A stretch of 64,000 nt of DNA from Flavobacteriales bacterium (GTDB lineage Bacteria > Bacteroidota > Bacteroidia > Flavobacteriales_F > PHOS-HE28). The position numbers and the translations under genes were made by a program. Location of the stretch: NCBI GenBank assembly GCA_016702645.1, contig JADJDP010000013.1, positions 52,597 through 116,596 of the forward strand, read 5' to 3'. A model generated the notes under the pieces. It was given only the letters and a program-made list of their open reading frames with translations. It searched no databases and was not told where the DNA came from. This document shows, piece after piece, positions 9,118 to 17,542 of this stretch; position 1 is the first letter of the stretch, and every line of letters starts with the position of its first letter.

Positions 9118-9696
9118 ATGAAGATCGATCAGAAGTACATGACCATCGTCCTGATCGCGGGGTTGGCGATCACCGGTTGCAAGAAGGATGAAGAGGACCC
9201 GATCACACCTCCACCACCGGCCAACGAGGAGGAACTGATCACCACGGTCCGGCTCCATTTCCATTCAGCGAACGACGTGGAGCACTTCCACTTCGCATTC
9301 ACCGATCTGGACGGGGACGGTGGGAACGCACCCGTGATCGAAGCCGACACCTTGTCGGCGGACAGCATCTACACGGTGGAGATCGAAGTGCTGGACGAAA
9401 GCGGTGCGGTGGCGGAGGACATCGGCGCGGAGATCCTTGCCGAGGATGAGGATCACCAGTTCTTTTATCAAGTGAACGGCGCGAATGCTACTGTCGCATA
9501 CAGCGACCTTGATGGCAACGGCAAACCGATCGGGCTCACTACCACATGGGTCATTGGCGCGGCCAGCAACGGTTCCATCGTTGTCACCCTTATCCATGAA
9601 CCGGACAAAGGCGCGGCGGGCGTGGCCAACGGGGATATCACCAACGCTGGTGGTGAAACGGATATCGAGGTGACCTTTCCCCTGGTGATCGAGTAG
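9118..9696 (+). CDS. Lipoprotein paired with TonB-dependent receptor
   Basis: 192 residues with a type II signal peptide (lipobox LAITGC, Cys about residue 20) and a Lys-Lys-Asp-Glu-Glu stretch after the Cys. The mature part is very acidic and carries HFHSANDVEHFHF early on, followed by DLDGDGG and ADTLSADSIYTVEIEVLDE. It starts 33 bases after the receptor stop, so the two are probably co-transcribed. It may bind the receptor's substrate at the outer-membrane face; the His cluster suggests a metal, but no characterised family was recognised. Confidence 0.75.
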   Translation: MKIDQKYMTIVLIAGLAITGCKKDEEDPITPPPPANEEELITTVRLHFHSANDVEHFHFAFTDLDGDGGNAPVIEADTLSADSIYTVEIEVLDESGAVAEDIGAEILAEDEDHQFFYQVNGANATVAYSDLDGNGKPIGLTTTWVIGAASNGSIVVTLIHEPDKGAAGVANGDITNAGGETDIEVTFPLVIE

Positions 9697-9744
9697 GCGT
9701 TACGAAAGGGTCGGGGCTGCATTCGCGTTGTAACAACCGCGCGC

Positions 9745-10353
9745 ATGCGCCCACATCCGATCGTTCTCCTTGCGGTTTTGTTCGTTCCGTTGCTTGTGCG
9801 TTGTCAAGGCGCGGAGCCGAACGGGTCAGAGGTCGCGAACGGGCCGATACCGACGATCAAGGCTTCCGTACCCCTTGCCAAGCTGATCGATTCGCTCCGG
9901 ATCGATGTGCGCTCCATCCGGTTCCATGTGGACAAGAGCGAGCGACGCTTCGATGTGTTCGATGGCGATCATTTGCTGAAGAGCTATCCCTGTGTGCTTG
10001 GTGAGAAGCCCGTTGGCGACAAGTTCCACCAAGGTGATCGCAAGACACCGGAAGGGACGTTCACCTTCCGAAGCAAGCGAGTGCATCACCAATGGCACAA
10101 GTTCGTTTGGGTGGACTACCCGAACACCGAGAGTTGGAGGCGTTACAATGAGCGGAGGTCGGAGGGCTTGATCCCAGCTGGAAAGGACATTGGTGGCGAG
10201 ATAGGTATCCACGGGGTGCCCGACGGTATGGACCATTGGATCGACGCGGGCGAGGACTGGACTTGGGGCTGCATCGCGCTGAAGAACGCCGATGTGGACG
10301 AGATCTACCCCTACATCATCGCGCAGCGCACCGAGATCACCGTGGAGCCATGA
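9745..10353 (+). CDS. L,D-transpeptidase family protein (YkuD domain)
   Basis: 202 residues. An N-terminal hydrophobic segment ends in LLVRCQG; the Arg before Cys makes it a poor lipobox, so anchor versus cleavable signal is unclear. The YkuD domain runs from about residue 55 (IRFHVDKSERRFDVFDG) to the end. Recognisable parts are GDRKTPEGTFTF, the histidine of GIHGVPDG and the presumed catalytic Cys in TWGCIALKN, then DVDEIYPYI. The family cross-links peptidoglycan or attaches proteins to it in the periplasm, though some members lack cross-linking roles. Ends 6 bases before the convergent PPC-domain gene. Confidence 0.85.
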   Translation: MRPHPIVLLAVLFVPLLVRCQGAEPNGSEVANGPIPTIKASVPLAKLIDSLRIDVRSIRFHVDKSERRFDVFDGDHLLKSYPCVLGEKPVGDKFHQGDRKTPEGTFTFRSKRVHHQWHKFVWVDYPNTESWRRYNERRSEGLIPAGKDIGGEIGIHGVPDGMDHWIDAGEDWTWGCIALKNADVDEIYPYIIAQRTEITVEP

Positions 10354-10359
10354 CCCGGA

Positions 10360-10785
10360 TCAGGGCGCGATCGGTTCCGGTACGAGTTCTTCGTACCCGG
10401 TGATAGCATCCGGCTTTCGCAGCATGCGCACACCACCGATCTCATGGATCACCAATTCGAGCGTGGTGCGCACGATGGTGCCGTTCAGAAGGTGACCGCC
10501 GGTCATGGCGCCCTCCGCATCGGCAACCGCGATGTGCAGGTGCATGCCATGGCGTGAGAGGGTGCCGGAGAGGCTGCACACTTCCAGATCGCCGTGCAGC
10601 AGGGTTCCTTCCGACCGACCTCCGAAACGGATCATGGCGATGCTCACACTACCAGCGGCGCTCACGATGGCGGCTGCTTCGATGGATCGCTCCACGCACC
10701 AGTTTGCAAGCACTCCGCGCACATCCTCTCCGGGCAACATGCGTACGATGTGCAACTGATAAGGTCTGCCGATGGCAGTTGTCAT
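10360..10785 (-). CDS. PPC (DUF296) domain protein
   Basis: 141 residues spanning essentially one PPC/DUF296 domain: HIVRMLPGEDV, IVSAAGSV, LHGDLEVCSLSGT, HLHIAVADAEG and GGHLLNG are the family's conserved blocks. In plants this domain is joined to AT-hooks; single-domain bacterial versions are trimeric and of uncertain function. The ATG overlaps the purE stop by 4 bases, so it is the last gene of the purK-purE operon. A role connected with purine synthesis is possible but not shown. Confidence 0.85.
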   Translation of the reverse strand: MTTAIGRPYQLHIVRMLPGEDVRGVLANWCVERSIEAAAIVSAAGSVSIAMIRFGGRSEGTLLHGDLEVCSLSGTLSRHGMHLHIAVADAEGAMTGGHLLNGTIVRTTLELVIHEIGGVRMLRKPDAITGYEELVPEPIAP

Positions 10786-11285
10786 TGGTCGAACTTGTTC
10801 GGAAAGTGCTGCTTGAGCGCAGCGATGCCTTCACGCACCTTCTCTTCCTGCTCTCCTTTGAAAGCGGCCAGCCTATCGGACAATTTCGTATCGTGGATGG
10901 CCAGGATCTGCACGGCGAGCAGACCGGCATTTCGTGCGCCGTTCACCGCCACGGTGGCTACCGGAACGCCTGCCGGCATCTGCACGATGGAGAGCAGCGA
11001 GTCCCAACCATCGATGGAATTGCGGCTCTTGATGGGAACGCCGATGACGGGTAGTGTGGTGAGCGATGCGACCATGCCCGGCAGGTGCGCGGCCCCACCG
11101 GCCCCCGCGATGATCACCTTCACACCGCGATCGGCCGCGCCCTTCGCATAGGCCACCATGCGATCGGGTGTTCGGTGCGCGCTCACCACGGTGAGTTCGT
11201 GCTCCACGCCGAATTCCTTCATCGTGTCCAAAGCTTCGCGCATGATCTCCAGATCGCTGCGGCTGCCCATGATGATGCCTACCAT
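10782..11285 (-). CDS. purE: 5-(carboxyamino)imidazole ribonucleotide mutase
   Basis: 167 residues, the normal length for class I PurE. It converts N5-CAIR to CAIR in de novo purine synthesis. The N-terminal GIIMGSRSDLEIM motif, SAHRTPDRM and the GGAAHLPGMVAS loop that binds the substrate phosphate and carboxylate are present. It follows purK by 12 bases and overlaps the PPC-domain gene by 4, so the three are translationally linked. No fusion to PurK, as usual in Bacteroidota. Confidence 0.95.
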   Translation of the reverse strand: MVGIIMGSRSDLEIMREALDTMKEFGVEHELTVVSAHRTPDRMVAYAKGAADRGVKVIIAGAGGAAHLPGMVASLTTLPVIGVPIKSRNSIDGWDSLLSIVQMPAGVPVATVAVNGARNAGLLAVQILAIHDTKLSDRLAAFKGEQEEKVREGIAALKQHFPNKFDQ

Positions 11286-11297
11286 GATCGTTGCTCC

Positions 11298-12455
11298 TTA
11301 TTGGTTGTCCGTTGCCGCGCGCTCAAGCGCAGGTACCACCTTGCAATGCACTTTGGTCACGGCGGTGGCTTGGTCGAGTTCCGCATCGGTGGCCGCCACT
11401 ACTGTCACATGACCCATTTTTCGGCCCGTGCGTGTTTCTCTCTTCCCATAAAGGTGAAGGAAGGTTCCCGGAACATGCAGGACGTCATCGAGTCCTTTCA
11501 CGGCCATGGGTCCTGTGCCACCTTCGCCAACGAGGTTGATCATGGCCGCTTTGCTGTGCAACGATGCATCACCGAGCGGCCAGCCCATGTAGAGCCGCAG
11601 CAGTTGGTCGAACTGGCTGCTCGCACAGGCCTCGATGGTATGGTGTCCGCTGTTGTGCGCACGCGGTGCGGTCTCGTTCACCCAGAGTTCACCTTGCTTG
11701 GTAAGGAACATCTCCACAGCGTAAAGGCCGGGTGCGTTGAACGCGTCGGCCACACGCCTGGCCAAGATCTGCGCATCACGAGCCGTGTTCGGCGGGATGC
11801 GCGCTGGCGCTCGCAGGTGGTCCACCAGATTGAAGCGTGGATCGAAGACCATTTCCACCGGATCATACACCACTGTTGTACCGATAGCGGAACGGACGAC
11901 CAGTACCGCCAACTCAAGCGCAATGTCGGCCTTCCTTTCGATCACGCACGGACCATCGAACGCCGCATCGGCATCGGAAAGATCGTTCAAGGCCATCACG
12001 CCCTTGCCATCGTATCCACCGGTGCGTGATTTCAGGTAAGCGGGCAGGAGGGATGCATGCGCTGCGATCTCCGACTTGTCCGTGATCAGCGCGAAATCGG
12101 CCGTGGGAATACCGTGTTCACGGTAGAACTGCTTCTGCAAGCCTTTGTCCTTTATCGTGCGGAGCACATCAGGATCGGGGATCACGGTCTTGCCCTGCGC
12201 TTTCAGTTCCGCCAGGGCTTCCACGGAAACATGTTCGATCTCGATGCCTACCACATCCGCGTCTTTCGCGAAGCGGAGCACGGTGTCGCGGTCATCGAAA
12301 GAGCCTTGAACGAAACGGGAAGCCAGATGTGCGCATGAGCAATCGGGGTCGGGATCCAGAAGATGTACGCCGACATCGTAGCGCAGCGCGTTCTCCAGGA
12401 ACATCCGGCCCAATTGTCCACCTCCGAGCAACGCGATCACTGGTTTCTTCGGCAT
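11298..12455 (-). CDS. purK: 5-(carboxyamino)imidazole ribonucleotide synthase
   Basis: 385 residues from the chosen start. ATP-grasp enzyme that makes N5-CAIR from AIR, ATP and bicarbonate, feeding PurE next door. Seen: GGGQLGRMF at the N-terminus, the central ATP-grasp region (YLKSRTGGYDGKG), the metal-binding WVNETAPRAHNSGHHTIEAC motif and the small C-terminal domain (HLYGK, KMGHVTV). A start six codons earlier (12473) is possible, but the exact -7 box at 12482-12489 puts the transcript start close to that codon, so Met at 12455 fits better. Confidence 0.92.
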   Translation of the reverse strand: MPKKPVIALLGGGQLGRMFLENALRYDVGVHLLDPDPDCSCAHLASRFVQGSFDDRDTVLRFAKDADVVGIEIEHVSVEALAELKAQGKTVIPDPDVLRTIKDKGLQKQFYREHGIPTADFALITDKSEIAAHASLLPAYLKSRTGGYDGKGVMALNDLSDADAAFDGPCVIERKADIALELAVLVVRSAIGTTVVYDPVEMVFDPRFNLVDHLRAPARIPPNTARDAQILARRVADAFNAPGLYAVEMFLTKQGELWVNETAPRAHNSGHHTIEACASSQFDQLLRLYMGWPLGDASLHSKAAMINLVGEGGTGPMAVKGLDDVLHVPGTFLHLYGKRETRTGRKMGHVTVVAATDAELDQATAVTKVHCKVVPALERAATDNQ

Positions 12456-12481
12456 TCCGGACACTCCCGACATGGGTGCCC

Positions 12482-12489
12482 CAAAGATA
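12482..12489 (-). promoter_or_regulatory. -7 promoter box for purK-purE operon (TATCTTTG)
   Basis: Exact TAnnTTTG match on the minus strand, 26 bases upstream of the chosen purK start. No PurR-type operator could be recognised. Confidence 0.5.
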
Positions 12490-12499
12490 GCCGGGCGCC

Positions 12500-13120
12500 T
12501 CAGCGACGGCGCTTCGTGAATTTGGGTGCCCGCAGCCGAGCGAATCGGTAGCCGGCGGTGAGCATGTAGGCCCGGTTGTGCGGGAAGAGCACGTCGTCAT
12601 CGGCAAGTACGGACCGCATGCCGCCGTAGTAGCGAAGACCAAGGTCCAACCCGGAAATGAGGTCCGCGCCAACGCCCAGTACGATACCATGGTCCCAGGT
12701 GTTGTAGCTGTCGGTCACATCGTCCTTCCCATCCGGTGTGCTTTGCTGGGCCAGCATCAAGCGACCCACGAGGAACCCTGCTTGCACGTTGAACGCGTTG
12801 CCGATGTACACCTTGGCAGAAACCGGTAGCTGAACGTAGAGGGTTCGCACGCTTGAGCGGTCCCCATCGGGCAAGGTGTATCCTGCGCCAAGGGAGGTCA
12901 CCAATAGTTCGGGTTGCACCTCCAGTCGTTCTCCGGCGCGGAGCGGGAAGTAGAAACCGGCAGTGGCGCCGGGTATCACGTTGGTGGTCACCTTGGCGCT
13001 GCGCGTATCGCTCATCAGTACACCGCCTTTGATGCCGATCCCTGATCGCTGCCCGAAAGAAACAAATGGGAGCAGAAGAGCGAGGAGCGAGGCACTGATG
13101 GTGAGCGGACGCGGCGACAT
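12500..13120 (-). CDS. Outer-membrane beta-barrel protein (porin family)
   Basis: 206 residues from the Met at 13120, which opens a clean signal peptide (SPRPLTISASLLALLLPFVSFGQ); the frame extends 19 codons further upstream without a credible signal. The mature part reads as alternating strands: SGIGIKGGVL, GATAGFYFPL, LEVQPELLV, LYVQLPVSAKVYIG, FNVQAGFLVGRL, HGIVLGVGADLI, LDLGLRYYGGM and a terminal AYMLTAGYRF. This is the outer-membrane protein beta-barrel (OmpW/PorT-like) fold of about eight strands. Function unknown; it reads away from rpe and towards purK. Confidence 0.75.
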   Translation of the reverse strand: MSPRPLTISASLLALLLPFVSFGQRSGIGIKGGVLMSDTRSAKVTTNVIPGATAGFYFPLRAGERLEVQPELLVTSLGAGYTLPDGDRSSVRTLYVQLPVSAKVYIGNAFNVQAGFLVGRLMLAQQSTPDGKDDVTDSYNTWDHGIVLGVGADLISGLDLGLRYYGGMRSVLADDDVLFPHNRAYMLTAGYRFARLRAPKFTKRRR

Positions 13121-13294
13121 GGCGGGGAGTCTGTGTCTTGCTGTACGCGCGGGCAGCAGCCAACGTTCCAACCGCAAAGCGACTATTCGCCAAGGGCGCG
13201 CCAGCTTGGGATGAACGCGTGTAACCGACCGATGTATGGCGCGGGATCGTTCGCTAACGCTACAGGATCCGGAAAGATCCTCGTCCCGTTGTCC

Positions 13295-13945
13295 TCAGGG
13301 GGTGGACAGGTCCACGATCGCGCTGGCGGGGTCGCCAGCACCGAATACACTGTTGCCTGCTACCAGCACATCAGCTCCTGCGGCCAGCAGTTGTTTCGCG
13401 TTCCCGCTACCCACACCCCCGTCTATCTCGATCAATGCTTGGGAACCGGTCCTCACGCGCAGCGTTTTCAGTGCCGCCACCTTTTCGTATGTGCGCTCGA
13501 TGAAGGCCTGTCCACCGAAGCCGGGGTTCACGCTCATCACGCACACCAGGTCGATGTCGGCGAGCACATCTTCCAACAAATGAACGGAGGTGTGCGGATT
13601 GATGGCCACGCCTGCTTTCATGCCTGCCGCCTTGATCGCTTGTATGCTGCGGTGCAAGTGAGTGCATGCCTCGTAGTGTACCGTGAGGACATTGGCACCT
13701 GCATCACGGAACGCGCCGATGAATTGATCCGGCCGCACGATCATCAGGTGTATATCAAAAACCTTCTTCGTGAGCGGACGGATGGCCTTGATCACCGGCA
13801 GGCCGAAACTGATGTTGGGGACGAAGACACCGTCCATGACGTCCAAGTGCAGCCACGGAGCAGGACTCTCGTCCACCAAACGCACGGCGCTCTTCAGATC
13901 GGCGAAATCGGCGGAAAGGAGGGAGGGGGCGATGATGTGGGCCAT
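13295..13945 (-). CDS. rpe: Ribulose-phosphate 3-epimerase
   Basis: 216 residues, full length. Interconverts ribulose-5-phosphate and xylulose-5-phosphate in the pentose phosphate pathway. Motifs: APSLLSADFADL, the metal-binding HLDVMDGVFVPN, DIHLMIVRPD, the MSVNPGFGGQAF phosphate-binding loop and IEIDGGVG with the second catalytic Asp. A TACCTTCG box (13952-13959) sits just upstream of the start and may be its -7 element. Confidence 0.95.
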   Translation of the reverse strand: MAHIIAPSLLSADFADLKSAVRLVDESPAPWLHLDVMDGVFVPNISFGLPVIKAIRPLTKKVFDIHLMIVRPDQFIGAFRDAGANVLTVHYEACTHLHRSIQAIKAAGMKAGVAINPHTSVHLLEDVLADIDLVCVMSVNPGFGGQAFIERTYEKVAALKTLRVRTGSQALIEIDGGVGSGNAKQLLAAGADVLVAGNSVFGAGDPASAIVDLSTP

Positions 13946-13970
13946 CGGCGGCGAAGGTAACCGAACGATG

Positions 13971-13993
13971 AAGGGCCGCTTTAGGCGGCCCTT
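13971..13993. terminator. Perfect hairpin between rpoD and rpe
   Basis: 9-bp perfect stem (13971-13979 with 13985-13993), 5-base loop, about 50 bases after the rpoD stop. The T-tract on the minus strand is weak. Confidence 0.5.
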
Positions 13994-14043
13994 CGGTGGC
14001 TTTTGAGACTGTTCCCCCGAGGGAGATGGAGGAGTTGAACTTG

Positions 14044-14910
14044 CTATCCCAAGTACGCCTGCAGTACGACACTGCGACTGGTGTGCTTCATACGGCGGAT
14101 CGCTTTCTCCTTGATCTGGCGAACACGCTCACGCGTGAGGTCGAATTTCTGGCCGATCTCTTCCAAGGTGTGTGGTTGGTTGCCAGCGAGGCCGAAGTAG
14201 AGCCGGATCACATCCGCTTCGCGCCCGGCCAAGGCGTTCAACGAGCGTTCGATCTCCGTGCGCAAGCTGTCCGTCATCAGGCTTTCCAATGGGCTCGGCA
14301 GATCGTCGTTGCGCATCACGTCCATCATGGTGCCGCTGTCATCCCCTTCGCGCAAAGGCGCGTCCATGCTCACATGCCGCCCGGTATTGCTCAAGCTGGT
14401 CTTCACCTCTTCCAAGGTCATCTCCAGCATCTCGGCGAGTTCCGCCGCCGTCGGTGGGCGCTCGTGCTCTTGTTCCAGTTTGGCGAAGGCCTTGTTGATC
14501 TTGTTGATCGAACCGATCTTGTTCAACGGCAAACGCACGATACGCGCTTGCTCGGCCAGGCTCTGCAGGATCTGCTGGCGGATCCACCACACCGCGTAGC
14601 TGATGAACTTGAAACCACGCGTTTCATCGAAGCGGCTGGCTGCCTTGATCAAGCCCAGGTTGCCTTCACTGATCAGGTCGGGCAAGCTGAGACCTTGTCC
14701 TTGGTACTGTTTGGCCACGGAAACCACGAAGCGCAGATTGGCCTTGGCCAGGTTTTCCAGAGCGAGCGTGTCGCCTTGTTTGATGCGGCGCGCCAACTCC
14801 ACCTCCTCAGCGGCAGTGATCAACTTCACCTTACCGATCTCCTGCAGGTATTTGTCCAAGGACGGGGTGTCCCGGTTGGTCACCTGCTTGGTGATCTTCA
14901 ACTGCCTCAT
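14044..14910 (-). CDS. rpoD: Primary sigma factor RpoD/SigA
   Basis: 288 residues from the MRQLKITKQ start that is typical of Bacteroidota RpoD; three more codons (14919) are possible. It lacks the long region 1.1 of proteobacterial RpoD, as usual in this phylum. Seen in order: region 1.2 (SLDKYLQEIGKV), region 2 (NLRFVVSVAKQYQGQG, DLISEGNLGLIKAASRFDETRGFKFISYAVWWIRQQI), region 3 (RPPTAAELAEMLEM) and region 4 with the helix-turn-helix (HTLEEIGQKFDLTRERVRQIKEKAIRRMKH). Directs RNA polymerase to the TAnnTTTG-type promoters found across the window. Confidence 0.97.
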   Translation of the reverse strand: MRQLKITKQVTNRDTPSLDKYLQEIGKVKLITAAEEVELARRIKQGDTLALENLAKANLRFVVSVAKQYQGQGLSLPDLISEGNLGLIKAASRFDETRGFKFISYAVWWIRQQILQSLAEQARIVRLPLNKIGSINKINKAFAKLEQEHERPPTAAELAEMLEMTLEEVKTSLSNTGRHVSMDAPLREGDDSGTMMDVMRNDDLPSPLESLMTDSLRTEIERSLNALAGREADVIRLYFGLAGNQPHTLEEIGQKFDLTRERVRQIKEKAIRRMKHTSRSVVLQAYLG

Positions 14911-15060
14911 TCGTGCCATGCGCGTTCTGTTTGAATTGAGGGGTCTTGAACGGTCGGGTGATGGCCAAGGTTACCGGTGGCCGCAACAAGGGGTTGCCTT
15001 TCGGGACCATGTCCCGGAGGACCTACCATCCGTCGTGATGTCTTGGATCGAACTACCCGG

Positions 15061-15090
15061 AAAAGAAGAAGGCCACCGAAAGGTGGCCTT
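15061..15090 (-). terminator. Rho-independent terminator of pnp
   Basis: Perfect 9-bp stem (15069-15077 with 15082-15090) closed by a 4-base loop, then CTTCTTTT on the minus strand, 22 bases past the pnp stop. Confidence 0.85.
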
Positions 15091-15111
15091 CTGCACTCAG
15101 TCGGTAGGAGC

Positions 15112-17370
15112 TCAGTTATTGCTCGGTCCGCGGTCTTCGCGTGGGCGGTCGTCACGGCGGGGTCGGTCATCACGACGGGGGCGATCACCACGGTAGGGGC
15201 GATCTCCACCACGTCCGCCTTCCATGGCTGGTTCGCGGTCCACGTAGCCTTCCGGCTTGGGCAATAATGCACGACGGCTAAGCTTCAGCTTGCCGCTACG
15301 AGGGTCCTTGCCGGTCACCTGGAATTCGATCACATCGCCTTCCTTCAGCACATCCTCCACGCGCTCGATGCGCTTCCAGTCCAGTTCGCTCACGTGCAAC
15401 AGGCCGTCCACGCCGGGCATCACTTCCACGAAGGCGCCGTAAGGCATGATGGTCTTCACGCGGCCCTTGTAGTTGGCACCCACTTCGGCTTGTGGCGGGT
15501 TGGCGATCGCGTTCACACGAGCAAGGGCAGCATCGATGCTCGCCTTGTTCTCGCTCATGATCTCCACGTGGCCCATGCCGTCCACCTCGTCGATGCTGAT
15601 GTGCGCACCGGTCTCGGCCTGGATCTCCTGGATCACACGGCCACCGGGTCCGATCACGGCACCGATGCTCTCTTTCGGGATGGTGATGGTGATGATGCGT
15701 GGTGCATGCTCCTTGTAATCGGCGCGTGGTGCATCGAGGGTCTTCATCATTTCACCGAGGATGTGCAGGCGACCTTGACGGGCCTGCTCCAAGGCTTGTG
15801 CGAGCACTTCGTAGGGAAGGCCGTCGACCTTCATGTCCATCTGCGTGGCGGTGATGCCCTTGGCGGTACCGCAGATCTTGAAGTCCATGTCGCCGAGGAA
15901 GTCCTCGTCGCCCAGGATGTCGCTGAGGATCGCGTGGCGGTTGCCGTCGCTGATCATGCCCATGGCGATACCGCTCACAGGTGCTTTGATCTTCACACCG
16001 GCGTCCATCAGGGCAAGCGTGCCGCTGCAAACCGTGGCCATACTGCTCGAACCGTTGCTCTCGAGGATGTCGCAGTTCAGGCGGATGGTGTACGGGTTCG
16101 TCTCGATGCCGGGGATGACCGGCTTCAGGGCGCGGAGCGCGAGGTTACCATGGCCCACTTCGCGACGGCCGGGGCCGCGGATCGGCTTCACCTCACCGGT
16201 GCTGAAGCTGGGGAAGTTGTAGTGGAGCATGAAACGCTCGCTGGTCTTGGCGGTAGCGCGGTCGATGGTCTGCTCGTCCATGCTGCTGCCCAAGGTGAGC
16301 AGGTTGATGGCTTGCGTTTCGCCACGGGTGAAGATGGCGCTGCCGTGCGTGCCGGGAAGCACATCCACTTCGGCCCAGATGGGGCGGATCTCATCGGTCT
16401 TTCGACCGTCGAGGCGCTTGCCGTGATCGAGGCACACATTGCGGACGGCTTTCTTCTGGGTCTTCTTGAAGAAGCGGGCCAGCATGGCCTTGTCGGTCTT
16501 CTCTTCATCGGCCAGCGTGGCGAGGCAGGCCTCCTTGATGGCGGCGAACTTCTCCATTCGCTCTTCCTTGCCGCTGGGGGCCATGGCCAGGTCGTAGTAC
16601 TTCTGGTAGCAGAAGTCGTGGATCTTCTGGCCGATCTCCGCGATGTTGTTCTCGTGGTTGTAGGTCCGCTTCGTCTGGCTCTTGGGCACCATGGCGCTCA
16701 ATTCCTCCATGGCCACGCATTGTTTCTGGATGGCCTGGTGCGCCAGCTTGATCGCTTCGATCATGTCGGCTTCCTGCACCTCTTGCATCTCACCTTCCAC
16801 CATGAGGATGTCGGCCTTGGTGCCGGCGACGATCAGGTCGAGGTCGTTGCCCAAGGTCTCTTCCAGCGTGGGGTTCAGAATGTACTTGCCGTTGATCCGG
16901 GCTACACGCACTTCGCTCACGGGACCGCCGAAGGGGATATTGCTCACGGCCAATGCTGCGGATGCAGCGAGGCAGGCGATAGCATCGGCTTGGTTCTTCT
17001 TGTCCGAGCTCATCAGGGTGACCACCACCTGGGTGTCGCCGTGGAAATCATCGGGGAAGAGGGGACGCAGCGCGCGGTCGATCAAGCGGCTGGTGAGCAC
17101 TTCGTGATCGCTGGGGCGTGCTTCGCGTTTGAAGAAACCGCCGGGGAAACGACCGGCTGCGCTGAATTTCTCACGGTATTCCACCTGGAGGGGCAGGAAG
17201 TCGATGCCCTCGCGGGCCTCCTTGGTGGCCACAACGGTGGCGAGCAGGATGGTATCTCCGAGGCGGACGGTCACTGCGCCGTCGGCCTGTTTGGCCAGCA
17301 CGCCTGTCTCCAGGGTGATGATCTTGCCATCGCCCATGTCGATGGTCTTGGTTATTGCTTGTGGCTTCAT
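15112..17370 (-). CDS. pnp: Polyribonucleotide nucleotidyltransferase (PNPase)
   Basis: 752 residues from the Met at 17370 (KPQAITKTIDMGDGK); the frame is open to 17448, but that extension contains leader hairpins and is not family-like. Phosphorolytic 3'-5' exoribonuclease of RNA turnover. Domains: first RNase PH domain (residues about 10-150, FPGGFFKREARPSDHEVLTSRLIDRALRPLF), alpha-helical linker, catalytic second RNase PH domain (about 325-550, RGPGRREVGHGNLALRAL, DILGDEDFLGDMDFK), KH (IGPGGRVIQEI) and S1 (GRVKTIMPYGAFVEV, LLHVSEL). The C-terminus is a charged Arg/Asp tail with repeated RPRRDD units, probably an extra RNA or protein contact. It follows rpsO, the conserved rpsO-pnp order. 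Confidence 0.96.
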   Translation of the reverse strand: MKPQAITKTIDMGDGKIITLETGVLAKQADGAVTVRLGDTILLATVVATKEAREGIDFLPLQVEYREKFSAAGRFPGGFFKREARPSDHEVLTSRLIDRALRPLFPDDFHGDTQVVVTLMSSDKKNQADAIACLAASAALAVSNIPFGGPVSEVRVARINGKYILNPTLEETLGNDLDLIVAGTKADILMVEGEMQEVQEADMIEAIKLAHQAIQKQCVAMEELSAMVPKSQTKRTYNHENNIAEIGQKIHDFCYQKYYDLAMAPSGKEERMEKFAAIKEACLATLADEEKTDKAMLARFFKKTQKKAVRNVCLDHGKRLDGRKTDEIRPIWAEVDVLPGTHGSAIFTRGETQAINLLTLGSSMDEQTIDRATAKTSERFMLHYNFPSFSTGEVKPIRGPGRREVGHGNLALRALKPVIPGIETNPYTIRLNCDILESNGSSSMATVCSGTLALMDAGVKIKAPVSGIAMGMISDGNRHAILSDILGDEDFLGDMDFKICGTAKGITATQMDMKVDGLPYEVLAQALEQARQGRLHILGEMMKTLDAPRADYKEHAPRIITITIPKESIGAVIGPGGRVIQEIQAETGAHISIDEVDGMGHVEIMSENKASIDAALARVNAIANPPQAEVGANYKGRVKTIMPYGAFVEVMPGVDGLLHVSELDWKRIERVEDVLKEGDVIEFQVTGKDPRSGKLKLSRRALLPKPEGYVDREPAMEGGRGGDRPYRGDRPRRDDRPRRDDRPREDRGPSNN

Positions 17371-17377
17371 GTTCTTG

Positions 17378-17442
17378 GGCGCGCCTTTCGCGCCATGTTT
17401 TTGGTTGGTTGTCTTTTCGTCGGGGCCGATCTTGATCGGCCC
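17378..17442 (-). promoter_or_regulatory. pnp leader with two GC-rich hairpins
   Basis: Between the rpsO terminator and the pnp start lie a perfect 9-bp hairpin (17423-17431 with 17434-17442) and a 6-bp hairpin (17378-17394). In E. coli the pnp leader hairpin is cut by RNase III and PNPase represses itself; a similar role here is inferred from position only. Confidence 0.45.
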
Positions 17443-17461
17443 GATCATCTTGTTCTGAACG

Positions 17462-17493
17462 AAAAGGGGCGACCGCTCTTCGCGATCGCCCCC
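17462..17493 (-). terminator. Terminator after rpsO
   Basis: GC-rich stem of about 11 bp with one mismatch, followed by TTTTC on the minus strand, about 50 bases after the rpsO stop. Read-through into pnp is possible. Confidence 0.65.
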
Positions 17494-17542
17494 TTCGATC
17501 AGGAATTCCTTTCCGGTGCCGCTTGCGCGGAATGGTACCGGA

